64,000 nucleotides of DNA from Halomonas elongata DSM 2581 (GTDB lineage Bacteria > Pseudomonadota > Gammaproteobacteria > Pseudomonadales > Halomonadaceae): the NCBI RefSeq assembly GCF_000196875.2, contig NC_014532.2:3968001-4032000 (forward strand), given 5' to 3'. A program made the position numbers and the translations under genes. Positions 46,683 through 60,373 of this stretch are shown piece by piece. The notes under the pieces were generated by a model. It was not told the DNA's origin and ran no database searches. It worked only from the letters and a program-made list of their open reading frames with translations. Numbering within the stretch: position 1 is the stretch's first letter; each line of letters begins with the position of its first letter.

Positions 46683-48023
46683 TCAGAGGCTGGAGACGAA
46701 CACCACAATCACGCCCAGCGGCGCGATGAAACGTGAAACCAGGGTCCAGATCTTGGCACCGGTATCACCGAGCTGCAGTTCCTGGCGCACACCTTCACGA
46801 TCCAGCAACCAGCCGACGAAGATGATCGCGAACAGACCGGTCAACGGCAGCAGGTACTTGCTGGTCAGGGTGTCGAGGAAGTCGAAGACGTTGAAGCCGA
46901 GAATCAGCACATCGCTCCACACATTGAAGGCAAGCAGCGCGGCGATGCCCAGAGCCCAGGTCGCCGCACCGGCCACCAGGGTTGAGCCGATACGCGACAA
47001 CGGCGTGCGTTCCTCGACGAATTCCACCACAGGCTCGAGCAACGAAATGGCCGAGGTCAGGGCGGCAAAGGTCAACAGCAGGAAGAACAGCAGCCCCAGG
47101 ATGACGCCACCTCCCATGTTGCCGAAGGCCAGGGGCAGGGTGACGAAGATCAGTCCCGGTCCGGAATCGAGATCGAGACCATTGGCGAAGACGATGGGGA
47201 AGATCGCCAGGCCCGCGACCAGGGCCACCACGGTATCGAGGATGATCACCGTGCGGGCGGTCTTCAGCAGGTTGACCTCCTTACCCAGGTAGGAGCCATA
47301 AGCCATCATGATGCCCATGCCCAGCGAGAGGGTGAAGAAGGCCTGCCCCATGGCAGCCAGCACGACACCGCCGTCCAGCGCACCGAAATCGGGATTGAAC
47401 ATGAACCCGAGCGCTTCGCCGAAGTGGCCGGTGGTCATGCCGTAACCCACCAGTACCAGCAACAGCACGCCGAGCGCGGGCATCAAGGTACGCACGGCGC
47501 CTTCCAGCCCCTTGGTCACCCCGCGGGCGACGATACCGATCACCAGCAACATGAAGACCGAATGTCCCAGCAACAGCAGACCGGGATTGCCCAGCATGCC
47601 GTTGAACAATTCGCCGATGCCATCGGCATCCTGACCGCTGAAGGCGCCGGTCACCGAACTCAGGGTGTAATAGAGCGACCAGCCGCCGATCACGCTATAG
47701 AAGGACAGAATGAGGAAGGCACCGAGAATGCCGCTGATCCCCACGATCATCCAGATACGCGGCTGTCCCGCCGACTTGGCCAGATCGGCCATGGCATTGG
47801 CCGGGTTGTTCTGGCCACGACGACCGATCAACCACTCCGCCACCAGGATCGGCAAGCCGACCAAAGCGATACACAACAGGTAGATCAACACGAAGGCTGC
47901 GCCGCCGCTGTCGCCCACCATATAGGGGAATTTCCAGATATTGCCCAGACCGACCGCGGAACCGGTCGCCGCGAGAATAAAGGTCAGTCGAGATGACCAC
48001 TGTGCATGGGAAAGTTTCGACAT
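46683..48023 (-). CDS. Neurotransmitter:sodium symporter (NSS/SNF) family transporter
   Basis: 446 residues, about 11-12 membrane helices. The N-terminal WSSRLTFILAATGSAVGLGNIWKFPYMVGDSGGAAF block forms the Na+/substrate site of the LeuT fold and is diagnostic. Bacterial members import amino acids or similar solutes with sodium, which suits a halophile; substrate unknown. AAGGTGAAAC precedes the start. Confidence 0.93.
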   Translation of the reverse strand: MSKLSHAQWSSRLTFILAATGSAVGLGNIWKFPYMVGDSGGAAFVLIYLLCIALVGLPILVAEWLIGRRGQNNPANAMADLAKSAGQPRIWMIVGISGILGAFLILSFYSVIGGWSLYYTLSSVTGAFSGQDADGIGELFNGMLGNPGLLLLGHSVFMLLVIGIVARGVTKGLEGAVRTLMPALGVLLLVLVGYGMTTGHFGEALGFMFNPDFGALDGGVVLAAMGQAFFTLSLGMGIMMAYGSYLGKEVNLLKTARTVIILDTVVALVAGLAIFPIVFANGLDLDSGPGLIFVTLPLAFGNMGGGVILGLLFFLLLTFAALTSAISLLEPVVEFVEERTPLSRIGSTLVAGAATWALGIAALLAFNVWSDVLILGFNVFDFLDTLTSKYLLPLTGLFAIIFVGWLLDREGVRQELQLGDTGAKIWTLVSRFIAPLGVIVVFVSSL

Positions 48024-48344
48024 GTTTCACCTTGAGGGTACGTGTCGTCATCGATCGATCGGATGCGATGACGGCGTTGTGCTTGTAGTCGCCACGTTCA
48101 CAGCGCACTGGATCGCAAAGCGCTGCTTTCAAGGGCATGATAAGTGCCGATGCAGGATCACTGCCAAGACGGCCACCCGCATCTGTCGTAAGACGCAGCG
48201 GGAATGCTTGAAGGGTATTACGGAAAAATCACGCTGGATAAGCGCAAAACCCTGCAATACCTCATGGCAAGTGACGATCAAGCCGTAAAAATATCCGATC
48301 ATACGCTTGATGGCCAGTCATCGACATGCGCTTAGCCATAAGAA
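48024..48344. other. Intergenic region, no gene seen
   Basis: 321 bases between the NSS symporter and the DUF72 gene. It must carry the symporter promoter. No convincing small frame, hairpin terminator or operator was found by eye. Confidence 0.5.
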
Positions 48345-49205
48345 TCAGAACAGCTCGGCCTGTCGTTCCCCGGCGAACTCGGGCAGAGGAGATGACCCGA
48401 TCTGCTCGGCGAGCGCATCGTGGAGGCGTCGCGCCATCTGGGGAGAATGGCGGTTATCGGCAGTATGCACAAAGAGAAAAGGGCTTATCCCCTGTTTTAT
48501 CCACAAGGCGAGCCTGGCGATCCAGGGTTGGAAGTAATGCATATTGATATCGGCATCGATATGCCCGATGAAACGCACCACAGGAAAATTTCCTGTGGAA
48601 ATCACATGTAACGGGCGCCTGGGCTTTTCCCCCTGGGCTTTGATCATGCCGGGATGGCCTTGGGAGTCAGTGGAGAACAGCGGGCGGACATCGAGCATGA
48701 CCCGATTGGCACCATGACTTATCAACAATCTGTTGAGTTCTGTCTCGGCCCTTCCCTTGTGGAAAAATTCACTATGGCGGACTTCGACAGCACAGGGAAT
48801 GTCGCCTGGCCAGCGCGCCAGCAATGCCTGCAGCTTGGGCAGTTCCTCGGCACCGAAATCCCGAGGTAGCTGGACCAGCAAGGGGCCCAACCGACCGCGC
48901 AAGGGTTCGAAGGCTTCGAGAAAGCCATCGAAGGACGCCTCGATGTCTTCCAGCCGACGCTCATGCGTCAGACTCGATGGCAACTTGAAGCAGAACCGGA
49001 AATCGGCTGGCACCTGGCGTGCCCAGGCCGCCACGGTCTCCGCTTTCGGCGCTCCGCTATAAAAGGTGGTATTGCCCTCGACCGCCGAAAAGATCCTGGC
49101 ATAATCGCCCAAGTGACCTTCCGTACCTCCATGGGGTGGATACAGGCTACCTCGCCAGGCGTCGTTGGCCCACATCGGCAGCCCCAGGTGCAATCGTCCG
49201 TTCAT
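48345..49205 (-). CDS. DUF72 family (YecE-like) TIM-barrel protein
   Basis: 286 residues. LHLGLPMWANDAWRGSLYP at the start, YARIFSAVEGNTTFYSGAPKAETVAAWARQVPADFRFCFKLP and LPRDFG are the DUF72 signature blocks. The fold is a TIM barrel; no reaction is established for the family. Lone gene, divergent from nrdH across a 324-base gap. Confidence 0.9.
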   Translation of the reverse strand: MNGRLHLGLPMWANDAWRGSLYPPHGGTEGHLGDYARIFSAVEGNTTFYSGAPKAETVAAWARQVPADFRFCFKLPSSLTHERRLEDIEASFDGFLEAFEPLRGRLGPLLVQLPRDFGAEELPKLQALLARWPGDIPCAVEVRHSEFFHKGRAETELNRLLISHGANRVMLDVRPLFSTDSQGHPGMIKAQGEKPRRPLHVISTGNFPVVRFIGHIDADINMHYFQPWIARLALWIKQGISPFLFVHTADNRHSPQMARRLHDALAEQIGSSPLPEFAGERQAELF

Positions 49206-49395
49206 CGCCGTATATCCAGCCCCCGTTGGTACCGATCATCCCCAGGCACTGTCCGAAAAGTGTCTGGAGCTTGCAGCAAATGTCATACTATACCTAGCCA
49301 CCGCACTCTCGATCACCCTCCCTTTCCGAGCGCCACCATCCCTGCCGCATGTCGGATTCAGCGGTACAGCACTCGATGATACAAATCGTCGCATG

Positions 49396-49442
49396 ACACC
49401 ACATATCCACCATGTGTGCTATCATGGCACCAGATGTTGTGT
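49396..49442 (+). promoter_or_regulatory. Pair of NrdR-like boxes upstream of nrdHIEF
   Basis: GCACCAGATGTTGTGT (49427-49442) matches the ACACTATATATTGTGT-type NrdR consensus at about 12 of 16 positions. ACACCACATATCCACC (49396-49411) matches about 9 of 16. The two start 31 bp apart, three helical turns, the usual NrdR arrangement. The rest of 49206-49529 shows nothing else I can name. Confidence 0.65.
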
Positions 49443-49529
49443 AATCGAGGTGTCGCTGCCACAGTGGCGTCATCCACGATTTCGACCCAATGGGCTGTAT
49501 TGAGACTGTGTTAACCGAGAATCTATATC

Positions 49530-49754
49530 ATGTTCATTAAGATTTATAGCTCGCCCGACTGCATGCAATGCCACGCCACCTACCGCGCTCTCGACAAGCA
49601 GGGGCTCGACTACACCGTGGTGGATATCAGCGAGGAGCCCGAGGCGGCCGACACCGTTCGCCAGCTCGGTTACCGCCAGCTTCCCGTGGTGGTCGCCGCG
49701 GACGAACACTGGTCCGGCTTCCGCCCGGAGCGCATTCGTCAGCTGGCCAGCTGA
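49530..49754 (+). CDS. nrdH: Glutaredoxin-like protein NrdH
   Basis: 74 residues, thioredoxin fold with a CMQC redox motif at 11-14 and the cis-Pro segment YRQLPVVV. NrdH reduces the class Ib ribonucleotide reductase. First gene of nrdHIEF. Confidence 0.95.
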   Translation: MFIKIYSSPDCMQCHATYRALDKQGLDYTVVDISEEPEAADTVRQLGYRQLPVVVAADEHWSGFRPERIRQLAS

Positions 49755-49768
49755 CAACGGAGACGAGC

Positions 49769-50173
49769 GTGAGCGAACTGGTCTATTTCTCGACGCGATC
49801 GGGCAACACGCGACGCTTCGTGGAGAAGCTCGGCTTGCCCGCCCAGCGAATACCGCTGAACCGCAATGAGAAGGCCCTGCGTGTACACCGCCCCTTCGTG
49901 CTGGTGGTCCCCACCTATGGTGATGGCGATCCCCGCACGGCGGTGCCGGGTCCGGTGATCCGCTTTCTCAACGATCCGCACAACCGCGCGCTGATCCGAG
50001 GCGTGGTGGCGGGCGGCAATACCAACTTCGGCAGCGCTTATGGCCTGGCGGGCCGCGTCATAGCCCACAAGTGCCAGGTGCCGTTGCTGCATCGCTTCGA
50101 ACTGATGGGAACCCCCGAGGATGTCGCCAAGGTACGCCAGTGCCTGGCCACGGAGATCGACAATGCTGGATGA
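49769..50173 (+). CDS. nrdI: Flavodoxin-like protein NrdI
   Basis: 134 residues from GTG 49769, preceded by CGGAGACGAGC. Flavodoxin-like FMN motif [16 protein letters not shown] and VPTYGDGD are typical, as is [18 protein letters not shown]. NrdI supplies the oxidant that builds the dimanganese-tyrosyl radical in NrdF. Lies 14 bases after nrdH and ends 37 bases before the chosen nrdE start. Confidence 0.94.
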   Translation: MSELVYFSTRSGNTRRFVEKLGLPAQRIPLNRNEKALRVHRPFVLVVPTYGDGDPRTAVPGPVIRFLNDPHNRALIRGVVAGGNTNFGSAYGLAGRVIAHKCQVPLLHRFELMGTPEDVAKVRQCLATEIDNAG

Positions 50174-50210
50174 CACCCTGACCCACCCCGACGAGACAGA
50201 GGAAACGGCG

Positions 50211-52349
50211 ATGGCCAACGCCGATCATGCGGCGCCGAAAGTACTGGACTTTCATGCGCTTAACGCCATGCTCAACCTCTATGACGCTGACGGCCGCCTG
50301 CAACTGGATGCCGACAAGGAAGCGGCACGTCAGTATTTCCTCCAGCACGTCAATCAGAACACGGTGTTCTTCCACACTCTGGAAGAAAAGCTGGATTACC
50401 TGGTCGAGGAAGGCTACTACGAGGGCGAGATCCTCGAGCAGTACGACGCGAGCTTCGTCAAGGCGCTGTTCGATCAGGCCTATGCGCTGAAATTCCGCTT
50501 CCAGAGCTTCCTCGGCGCCTTCAAGTACTACACCAGCTACACCCTCAAGACCTTCGATGGGCGCCGCTATCTGGAGCGCTTCGAGGACCGCGTCTGCATG
50601 GTCGCCCTGACCCTGGCCCGTGGCGACGAAGCACTGGCCCGGACCCTGGTCGACGAGATTCTGCATGGCCGTTTCCAGCCCGCCACGCCGACCTTCCTCA
50701 ACTGCGGCAAGCAACAGCGCGGCGAGCTGGTCTCGTGCTTCCTGCTGCGGATCGAGGACAACATGGAATCGATCGGCCGCGCCATCAACTCGGCACTGCA
50801 GCTCTCCAAGCGCGGCGGCGGAGTGGCCTTTTCGCTCAGCAACATCCGTGAATCCGGCGCACCGATCAAGCGCATCGCCAACCAGTCGTCGGGCGTCATC
50901 CCGATCATGAAACTGCTGGAAGACGCCTTCTCGTACGCCAACCAGTTGGGCGCACGCCAGGGGGCCGGGGCGGTCTACCTCAACGTGCACCATCCCGATA
51001 TCCTGCGCTTTCTCGACACCAAGCGCGAGAATGCCGACGAGAAGATCCGCATCAAGACTCTGTCGCTGGGTGTGGTGATTCCCGACATCACCTTCGAACT
51101 GGCCAAGCGCAACGAGCCGATGTACCTGTTCTCGCCCTATGACGTCGAGCGTGTCTATGGCGTTCCCTTCGGCGACATCAGCGTGACCGAGAAGTATCAG
51201 GAAATGGTCGACGATGCGCGCATCCGCAAGACCAAGACCGACGCCCGGGAACTCTTCCAGACGCTCGCCGAACTGCAGTTCGAATCCGGCTATCCCTACG
51301 TGCTGTTCGAGGATACCGCCAACCGCGACAACCCCATCGCCGGGCGTATCAACATGAGCAACCTCTGCTCGGAAATCCTCCAGGTCAATTCGCCCAGCGA
51401 GTACGACGACGACCTGGATTATCGCCATACCGGCGAGGATATTTCCTGCAACCTGGGTTCGCTCAACATCGCCCGGGTCATGGACTCCCCGGATTTCGGA
51501 ACCAGCGTCGAGACGGCCGTGCGCGCCTTGAGCGCGGTATCCGAGATGAGCGACATTCGCTCGGTTCCCTCGATCGCCGAGGCCAATGCCCGCTCCCACG
51601 CCATCGGCCTGGGACAGATGAACCTGCATGGCTTCCTGGCTCGCGAGCACATTCATTACGGTTCCGAAGAAGGGTTGGACTTCACCAACATCTACTTCTA
51701 CACCATCACCTATCATGCCGTGCGTGCCTCGAACCGGCTGGCCATCGAGCGTGGCGAGCGCTTCGCCGGCTTCGAGAACTCCGCCTACGCCAGCGGCAGC
51801 TATTTCGACAAGTACACCGAAAACGAATGGCAGCCCCGGACACAGCGGGTCCGCGAGCTGTTCGACAATGCCGGTATCCAGATCCCCACGCGCGAGGACT
51901 GGCGCGAGCTCAAGGCCTCGGTGATGCAATATGGCCTGTTCAACCGCAACCTGCAGGCGGTACCGCCGACCGGCTCGATTTCCTACATCAATCACGCCAC
52001 CTCGAGCATTCACCCGGTGGTGTCGAAGATCGAGATCCGCAAGGAAGGCAAGCTGGGCCGCGTCTACTATCCGGCGCCCTACTTGAACGATGACAACCAG
52101 GACTACTATCGCGACGCTTACGAGATCGGTCCCGAGAAGATCATCGACACCTATGCCGAAGCCACCCAGCACGTCGACCAGGGCCTGTCGTTGACCCTGT
52201 TCTTCCGCGATACCGCCACCACGCGGGACATCAATCGCGCCCAGATCTATGCCTGGCGCAAGGGCATCAAGACGATCTATTACGTGCGGCTGCGCCAGGC
52301 GGCACTGGAGGGAACCGAAGTCGAAGGGTGTGTGTCCTGCACCCTCTAA
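50211..52349 (+). CDS. nrdE: Class Ib ribonucleotide reductase large subunit
   Basis: 712 residues from ATG 50211, which has GAGGAAAC upstream and gives almost the E. coli length (714); ATG 50163 in frame is an alternative that would overlap nrdI. Nearly the whole sequence follows NrdE, including [53 protein letters not shown] and the C-terminal GCVSC redox pair. Reduces ribonucleotides to deoxyribonucleotides. Confidence 0.96.
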   Translation: MANADHAAPKVLDFHALNAMLNLYDADGRLQLDADKEAARQYFLQHVNQNTVFFHTLEEKLDYLVEEGYYEGEILEQYDASFVKALFDQAYALKFRFQSFLGAFKYYTSYTLKTFDGRRYLERFEDRVCMVALTLARGDEALARTLVDEILHGRFQPATPTFLNCGKQQRGELVSCFLLRIEDNMESIGRAINSALQLSKRGGGVAFSLSNIRESGAPIKRIANQSSGVIPIMKLLEDAFSYANQLGARQGAGAVYLNVHHPDILRFLDTKRENADEKIRIKTLSLGVVIPDITFELAKRNEPMYLFSPYDVERVYGVPFGDISVTEKYQEMVDDARIRKTKTDARELFQTLAELQFESGYPYVLFEDTANRDNPIAGRINMSNLCSEILQVNSPSEYDDDLDYRHTGEDISCNLGSLNIARVMDSPDFGTSVETAVRALSAVSEMSDIRSVPSIAEANARSHAIGLGQMNLHGFLAREHIHYGSEEGLDFTNIYFYTITYHAVRASNRLAIERGERFAGFENSAYASGSYFDKYTENEWQPRTQRVRELFDNAGIQIPTREDWRELKASVMQYGLFNRNLQAVPPTGSISYINHATSSIHPVVSKIEIRKEGKLGRVYYPAPYLNDDNQDYYRDAYEIGPEKIIDTYAEATQHVDQGLSLTLFFRDTATTRDINRAQIYAWRKGIKTIYYVRLRQAALEGTEVEGCVSCTL

Positions 52350-52540
52350 GAGAGTATTTCCAGGCTCTCGATAACGGTTGGCGCCGGCGACAAGATGGAG
52401 CGAGGGTCATCCGCCAGGAATGGCGGATGTAGCGCCCAGGGATGGGGTTACAGCTCCCTCGCGAAGACTTGTCGCCGGTAAGCCGCCTCCTGCAGCAACG
52501 GTTTTTTACTTATTTCGGAGCGCCACCACGCCCCGCATGA

Positions 52541-53527
<987 letters not shown>

Positions 53528-53558
53528 GCCTAGCCCATTGGCTCCATACCAATGCGAC

Positions 53559-53584
53559 AACGCCGGGGCCCAGGCCCCGGCGTT
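53559..53584. terminator. Bidirectional terminator between nrdF and glmS
   Basis: A perfect 12-bp stem AACGCCGGGGCC/GGCCCCGGCGTT with a two-base central gap lies between the convergent ends of nrdF and glmS. Confidence 0.65.
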
Positions 53585-53620
53585 ATCTTGTGGATATCCC
53601 CAAAGGGCTGCGGCGGATCG

Positions 53621-55453
<1,833 letters not shown>

Positions 55454-55464
55454 GCCGAATCTCC

Positions 55465-56832
55465 TCAGTGGTCCTTGCGCTTGACGGGACGCTGCCAGTC
55501 AGCCTTGCTGATCGTCTTCGACCGCTCGACCGCCAGGGCATTGTCGGCGACATCGCGATCGATGGTGGAACCGGCCCCCACGGTGGCTCCCTTGCCCACG
55601 CTGACCGGCGCCACCAGGGCCGTGTTGGAACCAATGAAGGCCTCGTCGCCGATCTCGGTGCGATGCTTGTTGGCACCATCATAGTTGCAGGTGATGGTGC
55701 CCGCGCCCACATTGACGTCCCGCCCGAGACGCGCGTCACCGACATAGCTCAGGTGATTGATCTTGGACCCTTCGCCGACCTCGGCGTTCTTGGTCTCGAC
55801 GAAATTGCCGACCTTGGCGCCGACCGCCAGGCGGGTCCCCGGACGCAGGCGAGCAAAGGGACCGATCTGATTGTGACCGGCCACCACGGCTCCCTCGATG
55901 ATGCTATGGGGCTCGATGACCGTCTCGGCGCCGATATGGCTGTCGCGGATCACGCAGTGAGGACCGACGCGCACGCCCTCGCCCAGTTCGACATCGCCCT
56001 CGAAGACACAACCGACATCGATCTCGACATCGTGGCCGCACGTGAGGCTGCCTCTTACATCCAGGCGCGACGGATCGCGCAAGGCCACGCCTTGCGTCAT
56101 CAACGACTCGGCGATATCGGCCTGCAGGGTGCGTTCCAGCCGGGCCATCTGGCGACGGTCGTTGACGCCTTCCACCTCGACCGGACGCGACGGCTGGGCG
56201 GTGGCGACCTTCACGCCTTCGGCGGCGGCCATGGCGATGACATCGGTGAGATAATATTCACCCTGGGCATTCTCGGCCGATAGCTGAGGCAGCCAGCGAC
56301 GCAACTGAGCGGTGGTCATGGCCATGATGCCGGTATTGCACTCGCGTACCGCCCGCTGCTGCTCATCGGCGTCCTTCTGCTCGACGATGGCCACCGCCTC
56401 GCCGGCCTCGTCACGCAGGATCCGGCCATAGCCGGTGGGATCTTCCAGGGTCACCGTCAACAGCCCCATGTGATCTTCGTCGACGGGGGCCAGCAGGGCT
56501 CTCAGGGTATCCCGCTGGATCAGTGGAACATCGCCGTAGAGTACCAGCACCTTGCCCTCGCCGAGCCCATCCAGGGACTGGGCCACGGCATGGCCGGTGC
56601 CCTTCTGCTCGGCCTGCAGGACGAAATTCACCGGATACTCGGCCAGCGCTTCGCGCAACCGTTCGGCACCATGCCCGACCACCACATGGGTCCGCTCGGC
56701 CTCGAGGCCCGAGGTGGTATCGAGTATATGGCTCACCATCGGCTTGCCGGCCAGCGGATGCAATACCTTGGGCAACGAAGAGCGCATGCGCGTCCCCTTG
56801 CCTGCCGCGAGAATCACCACATCGAGGGTCAT
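55465..56832 (-). CDS. glmU: Bifunctional GlmU uridyltransferase/acetyltransferase
   Basis: 455 residues. N-terminal nucleotidyltransferase ([42 protein letters not shown]) and C-terminal left-handed beta-helix hexapeptide repeats with [29 protein letters not shown]. Forms UDP-N-acetylglucosamine. ATG 56832 is better spaced from AAGGAG than the adjacent ATG at 56835. Starts the glmU-glmS operon. Confidence 0.96.
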   Translation of the reverse strand: MTLDVVILAAGKGTRMRSSLPKVLHPLAGKPMVSHILDTTSGLEAERTHVVVGHGAERLREALAEYPVNFVLQAEQKGTGHAVAQSLDGLGEGKVLVLYGDVPLIQRDTLRALLAPVDEDHMGLLTVTLEDPTGYGRILRDEAGEAVAIVEQKDADEQQRAVRECNTGIMAMTTAQLRRWLPQLSAENAQGEYYLTDVIAMAAAEGVKVATAQPSRPVEVEGVNDRRQMARLERTLQADIAESLMTQGVALRDPSRLDVRGSLTCGHDVEIDVGCVFEGDVELGEGVRVGPHCVIRDSHIGAETVIEPHSIIEGAVVAGHNQIGPFARLRPGTRLAVGAKVGNFVETKNAEVGEGSKINHLSYVGDARLGRDVNVGAGTITCNYDGANKHRTEIGDEAFIGSNTALVAPVSVGKGATVGAGSTIDRDVADNALAVERSKTISKADWQRPVKRKDH

Positions 56833-56902
56833 CATGACTCCTTGCGCGCTTACTGCTATCAGGTCCGGTTCATCCTAGGCTTTCGCCACATTACTGGCCA
56901 TT

Positions 56903-58021
56903 TCAGTTCTCTTGCTCGCTACCTTCATCGGCGGCGACAGGCCCGTTGTCGACGTCCTCTGCCACCTCGATCCCCAGCTTGTCGACCATAGCGCGGCCGA
57001 AATATTCCGCGAAGGCGGGACTCGCCAGACTCTGCCAGCCATCCCCCTGGCGTACCAGCATCAACACCGCCAGGTCGTGGCGACGGGCCAGGGCCATACC
57101 CTCCTGCTCACCGAGCACCGTCATGGCCGTGGCCCAGGCATCGGCCCGGGCGTTGGATGGGTCGACGATCGTCACCGAGGCGAGACGATGCTGGATCGGG
57201 CGGCCGGTGCGGGGATCGATGGTATGTGAATAGCGGTGTCCGTCGACCTCGAAATAATTGCGGTAGTCGCCCGAGGTGGCCACCGAGATGTCTTCCAGAG
57301 GCAGTACATGTTCGGCTTGCGGGCGGCCATCACGAGGCACTTCGACGCCGATGCGCCAGGGTGCGCTCTCGGCATCGCGATGGCCATCCACCTTGACCTC
57401 GCCCCCCAGGTTGACCAGATAGTTCTCCACGCCCTGATCGGCCAGATAGGCAGCGACCTGATCGGTCGCATAGCCCTTGGCTACACCGGAGAGATCGACG
57501 AAGACATCCTTCAGTCGACGCGCGCGATTCGTCTCGACATCGAGCTCCAGGGTATCCATGCCGACCTCGGCGAGGCGCTGCTCGATGAGGGAATCCTCGG
57601 GCACTTCCTCGGGACGCGCCTCGGGCCCGAAGCTCCACAGATTGACCAGTCCCCCCACGGTCACATCGAAGGCCCCGTCACTGGCCTCGCCGACGGATCG
57701 AGCGATATCCAGGACATGGATCAACGGCGCGGAAAGTGTCTGCCATTCCCCCACCGGTGCCTTGTTGAAGGCCACCAGCTCGGCATCATCGCGATAGGTC
57801 GACATCGAGGCATCCACCGCCTCCAGCTCGTCGAGGATACCCTGCTCCAGCGCATCCCGGCGCTCGGCGGTAATCGGGTCGGCGATGGTCACCTGATAGA
57901 AGGTACCGAAGATATCGCCCTGCAAGGTGACGGGCGTTTCCAGCTTCTGCTCCGAGCAACCGGCCAGCAAGGTGACCAATAGCAGTAGTAGGAACATGAG
58001 GCGATGACTAGGGAGTGACAT
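56903..58021 (-). CDS. apbE: FAD:protein FMN transferase (ApbE), lipoprotein
   Basis: 372 residues. Lipoprotein signal with lipobox LLAGC (Cys21). ApbE features: GTFYQVTIADP, VDASMSTYRDDAELVAFNKA, DLSGVAKGYATDQVA and YSHTIDPRTGRPI. It attaches FMN covalently to periplasmic targets such as Rnf/Nqr subunits; none of those genes is in the window. The extended C-terminus is acidic. Follows uppP on the same strand. Confidence 0.93.
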   Translation of the reverse strand: MSLPSHRLMFLLLLLVTLLAGCSEQKLETPVTLQGDIFGTFYQVTIADPITAERRDALEQGILDELEAVDASMSTYRDDAELVAFNKAPVGEWQTLSAPLIHVLDIARSVGEASDGAFDVTVGGLVNLWSFGPEARPEEVPEDSLIEQRLAEVGMDTLELDVETNRARRLKDVFVDLSGVAKGYATDQVAAYLADQGVENYLVNLGGEVKVDGHRDAESAPWRIGVEVPRDGRPQAEHVLPLEDISVATSGDYRNYFEVDGHRYSHTIDPRTGRPIQHRLASVTIVDPSNARADAWATAMTVLGEQEGMALARRHDLAVLMLVRQGDGWQSLASPAFAEYFGRAMVDKLGIEVAEDVDNGPVAADEGSEQEN

Positions 58022-58107
58022 GACAAAACTCCAATTGAAGGGAGACAGCTAGAGAAGACTCTTGCAACCAGGCAAGGGATGAGCTTTCCCGGCGCTCATC
58101 TTTTGCT

Positions 58108-58905
58108 TTATCCAAACAGCCAGATCAGCGCAATGCCCAGAATGAGGCGATAGACCACGAAGGGCTGCATGCCGATCCGCTTGATGAAGGCCAGGAAAAA
58201 ATGGATGCACAGGTAGGCACTGATGCCCGACAGTACGGCGCCAGCGGCCATGGCCATCCAGTCCACGGGTAACGGCGAGCGAATCAGTTCCAGCGATTCC
58301 AGCCCACCAGCCAGCACGATCACCGGAATCGACAGCAGAAAGGAGAAGCGTGCCGCCGCTTCCCGACTCAGCCCCAGCATCAACGCTGCAGTCATGGTAA
58401 TACCGGAACGCGATGTGCCGGGAATCAATGCCAGTACCTGGGCCAGGCCGATCCACAGGGCATCGCGCCAGTTCATCCGATACTCGCTTCGCTTGCCGCG
58501 ATGACGCCAGTCGACATACCCGAGCAACAGGCCAAAGACGATCAGACCGCCGGCCAGCACCAGCGGGGCTCTCATGGCGCCTTCGATGACATCCTTGAAT
58601 GTCAGGCCGAACACGCAGACCGGGATCGTCGCCAGCACCACCCACCAGGCCAGGCGGGCATCCTCATCGGTACCGCGTCCTGCCAGGCTGTGGCGCCAAC
58701 TGGTCGCCATGGTGGCAAGCTCATGACGGAAATAAAGCACCACGGCCGTCAGGCTGCCGAGATGCAGCGCCACATCGAACGCCAGCCCCTGATCCGGCCA
58801 GTCGGTCAACACCGGCACCAGGATCAGATGGGCGGAACTGGAAACCGGCAGGAACTCGGTCAATCCCTGGACAATGGAAAGCAGGACGATCTGTAGCCAA
58901 TCCAT
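58108..58905 (-). CDS. uppP: Undecaprenyl-diphosphatase
   Basis: 265 residues, membrane protein with the BacA/UppP signatures GLTEFLPVSSSAHLIL (residues 14-30) and ALIPGTSRSGITM (second active-site segment). It recycles undecaprenyl pyrophosphate for cell-wall synthesis and can give bacitracin resistance. ATG 58905 puts the first motif at the family position; a longer frame to 58995 is not conserved. Confidence 0.95.
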   Translation of the reverse strand: MDWLQIVLLSIVQGLTEFLPVSSSAHLILVPVLTDWPDQGLAFDVALHLGSLTAVVLYFRHELATMATSWRHSLAGRGTDEDARLAWWVVLATIPVCVFGLTFKDVIEGAMRAPLVLAGGLIVFGLLLGYVDWRHRGKRSEYRMNWRDALWIGLAQVLALIPGTSRSGITMTAALMLGLSREAAARFSFLLSIPVIVLAGGLESLELIRSPLPVDWMAMAAGAVLSGISAYLCIHFFLAFIKRIGMQPFVVYRLILGIALIWLFG

Positions 58906-58991
58906 GGGGTACTCTATATCGCAGTGGAAAGCGGTGCCCGCAGGCAACCGGATCCCGAGGATACACATCCCGCGTCCATCTGTCCGCTCAC

Positions 58992-60362
58992 TCAACCACT
59001 AGACAAGATCAGGGTCGCGAAACTGAAGTAGATCAACACCCCGGACGCATCGATCAGGGTGGTCACCAGTGGTGCCGACGCTGTCGCCGGATCCCAGCCG
59101 AACCGATCGAGCAAAAAGGGCAGGCACATGCCGAGCAGGCTACCGAACAGCACGATCGAGATCATGCTCACCGCCACCACCAGGGCTACCGCTTCACCAC
59201 CACGCATCACCCCGATCGGTGCCACCGCCAGGGCCATGGTCAGCCCCAGCGACCCGGCCACCAGCAGCTCGCGACCCAGCAGCTTGCCCCAGTCACGAAC
59301 CCCGACATCACCGGTGGCCATGCCCCGCACCATCAGGGTAGCGGCTTGGGCACCAGCATTACCGCCACTGCCGATCAACAGCGGCAGGAAGAACACCAGG
59401 GCCACCTGGGCGGCGATGGTTTCCTCGAAGTGCGCGATGCCGGCCCCCGAAAGCAGGTTGCCGAACACCAGCAGCACCAACCAGGTCACCCGCTTGCGAT
59501 AGAGGCTGAGCAGGGGAACTCGACTGACGCCATCCTCGAGCTGTCCGATGGACATCCCCTTGTGGATATCCTCGGTGGCCTCGGACTCGACCACATCCAG
59601 GGCGTCATCGTGGGTGACGATGCCGACCAACCGACGCTCCTCGTCGACCACCGGCACCGCCAGCAGGTCATAGCGTGCCACGAGCCGAGCGACCTCTTCC
59701 TGGGGTGTATCCACGGTGGCATGGATGACATCGCGAATCATCAGTTCATCGACCCGGGCCCCGGGACGGGCCACCATCAACTGGCGCAACGACATGGTGC
59801 CGGCCGGACGCCCATCGGCGTCGAGTACATAGAGCTGATAGACCGTCTCGGCATCCGGCGCGGTCTGGCGAACCCGCATCATCGCCCGCGAGACGGTCAT
59901 GCCCATGGGAATCGCCACATAATCGGAGGTCATCAGGGCACCGGCGGTGCCCTCCTCGTAACTGGCCAGGCGCATGAGTTCCTCACGCTCCTGATGCGCC
60001 ATGCGCCGCAGCAGTACTTCGCGACGATCCTCGTCGAGCACCTTGAACAGGTCGGTTCGTTCGTCGGCGCCCATGTCCTCGAGTACTGCCTGCAACTTGT
60101 CGTTGCGCATGGCGGAGGTGAAGACGAGCTGCTCTTCACCATGCAGATAGCCTAGGACACTGGCCTGGCGTTCCAGGGGAAGGCTATCCAGCAAGGCACG
60201 CGCACGCAGCTCATCGTCATCCTCGAGCAGGTCCTGAAGGATCTCGGCGATATCGGCCGAACGCAGTTCGGGCAACTGCGCATTCAGCCGTTCCCGATCA
60301 TCCACTTCCAGGGACTGGAGCAGTTCCGCCTTGTATTGCTCGAGAGATTCGTTGAGTGGCAT
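58992..60362 (-). CDS. mgtE: Magnesium transporter MgtE
   Basis: 456 residues with the full MgtE layout: a cytosolic N-domain of helical repeats (about 1-130), two CBS domains (about 135-255, ending LVGIVTHDDALDVVE) and five membrane helices with the pore region GNAGAQAATLMVRGMATGDV. Imports Mg2+ with gating by Mg2+ on the cytosolic domains. ATG 60362 follows GGGAGGATCAG. The mRNA leader forms a nested hairpin next to this site (60374-60427). Confidence 0.95.
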   Translation of the reverse strand: MPLNESLEQYKAELLQSLEVDDRERLNAQLPELRSADIAEILQDLLEDDDELRARALLDSLPLERQASVLGYLHGEEQLVFTSAMRNDKLQAVLEDMGADERTDLFKVLDEDRREVLLRRMAHQEREELMRLASYEEGTAGALMTSDYVAIPMGMTVSRAMMRVRQTAPDAETVYQLYVLDADGRPAGTMSLRQLMVARPGARVDELMIRDVIHATVDTPQEEVARLVARYDLLAVPVVDEERRLVGIVTHDDALDVVESEATEDIHKGMSIGQLEDGVSRVPLLSLYRKRVTWLVLLVFGNLLSGAGIAHFEETIAAQVALVFFLPLLIGSGGNAGAQAATLMVRGMATGDVGVRDWGKLLGRELLVAGSLGLTMALAVAPIGVMRGGEAVALVVAVSMISIVLFGSLLGMCLPFLLDRFGWDPATASAPLVTTLIDASGVLIYFSFATLILSSG

Positions 60363-60373
60363 GGTCTGATCCT

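Noticed and set aside
50058..52172. 704-codon open frame antisense to nrdE
   Set aside because: Shadow of the nrdE reading frame; nrdE matches its family over its whole length.
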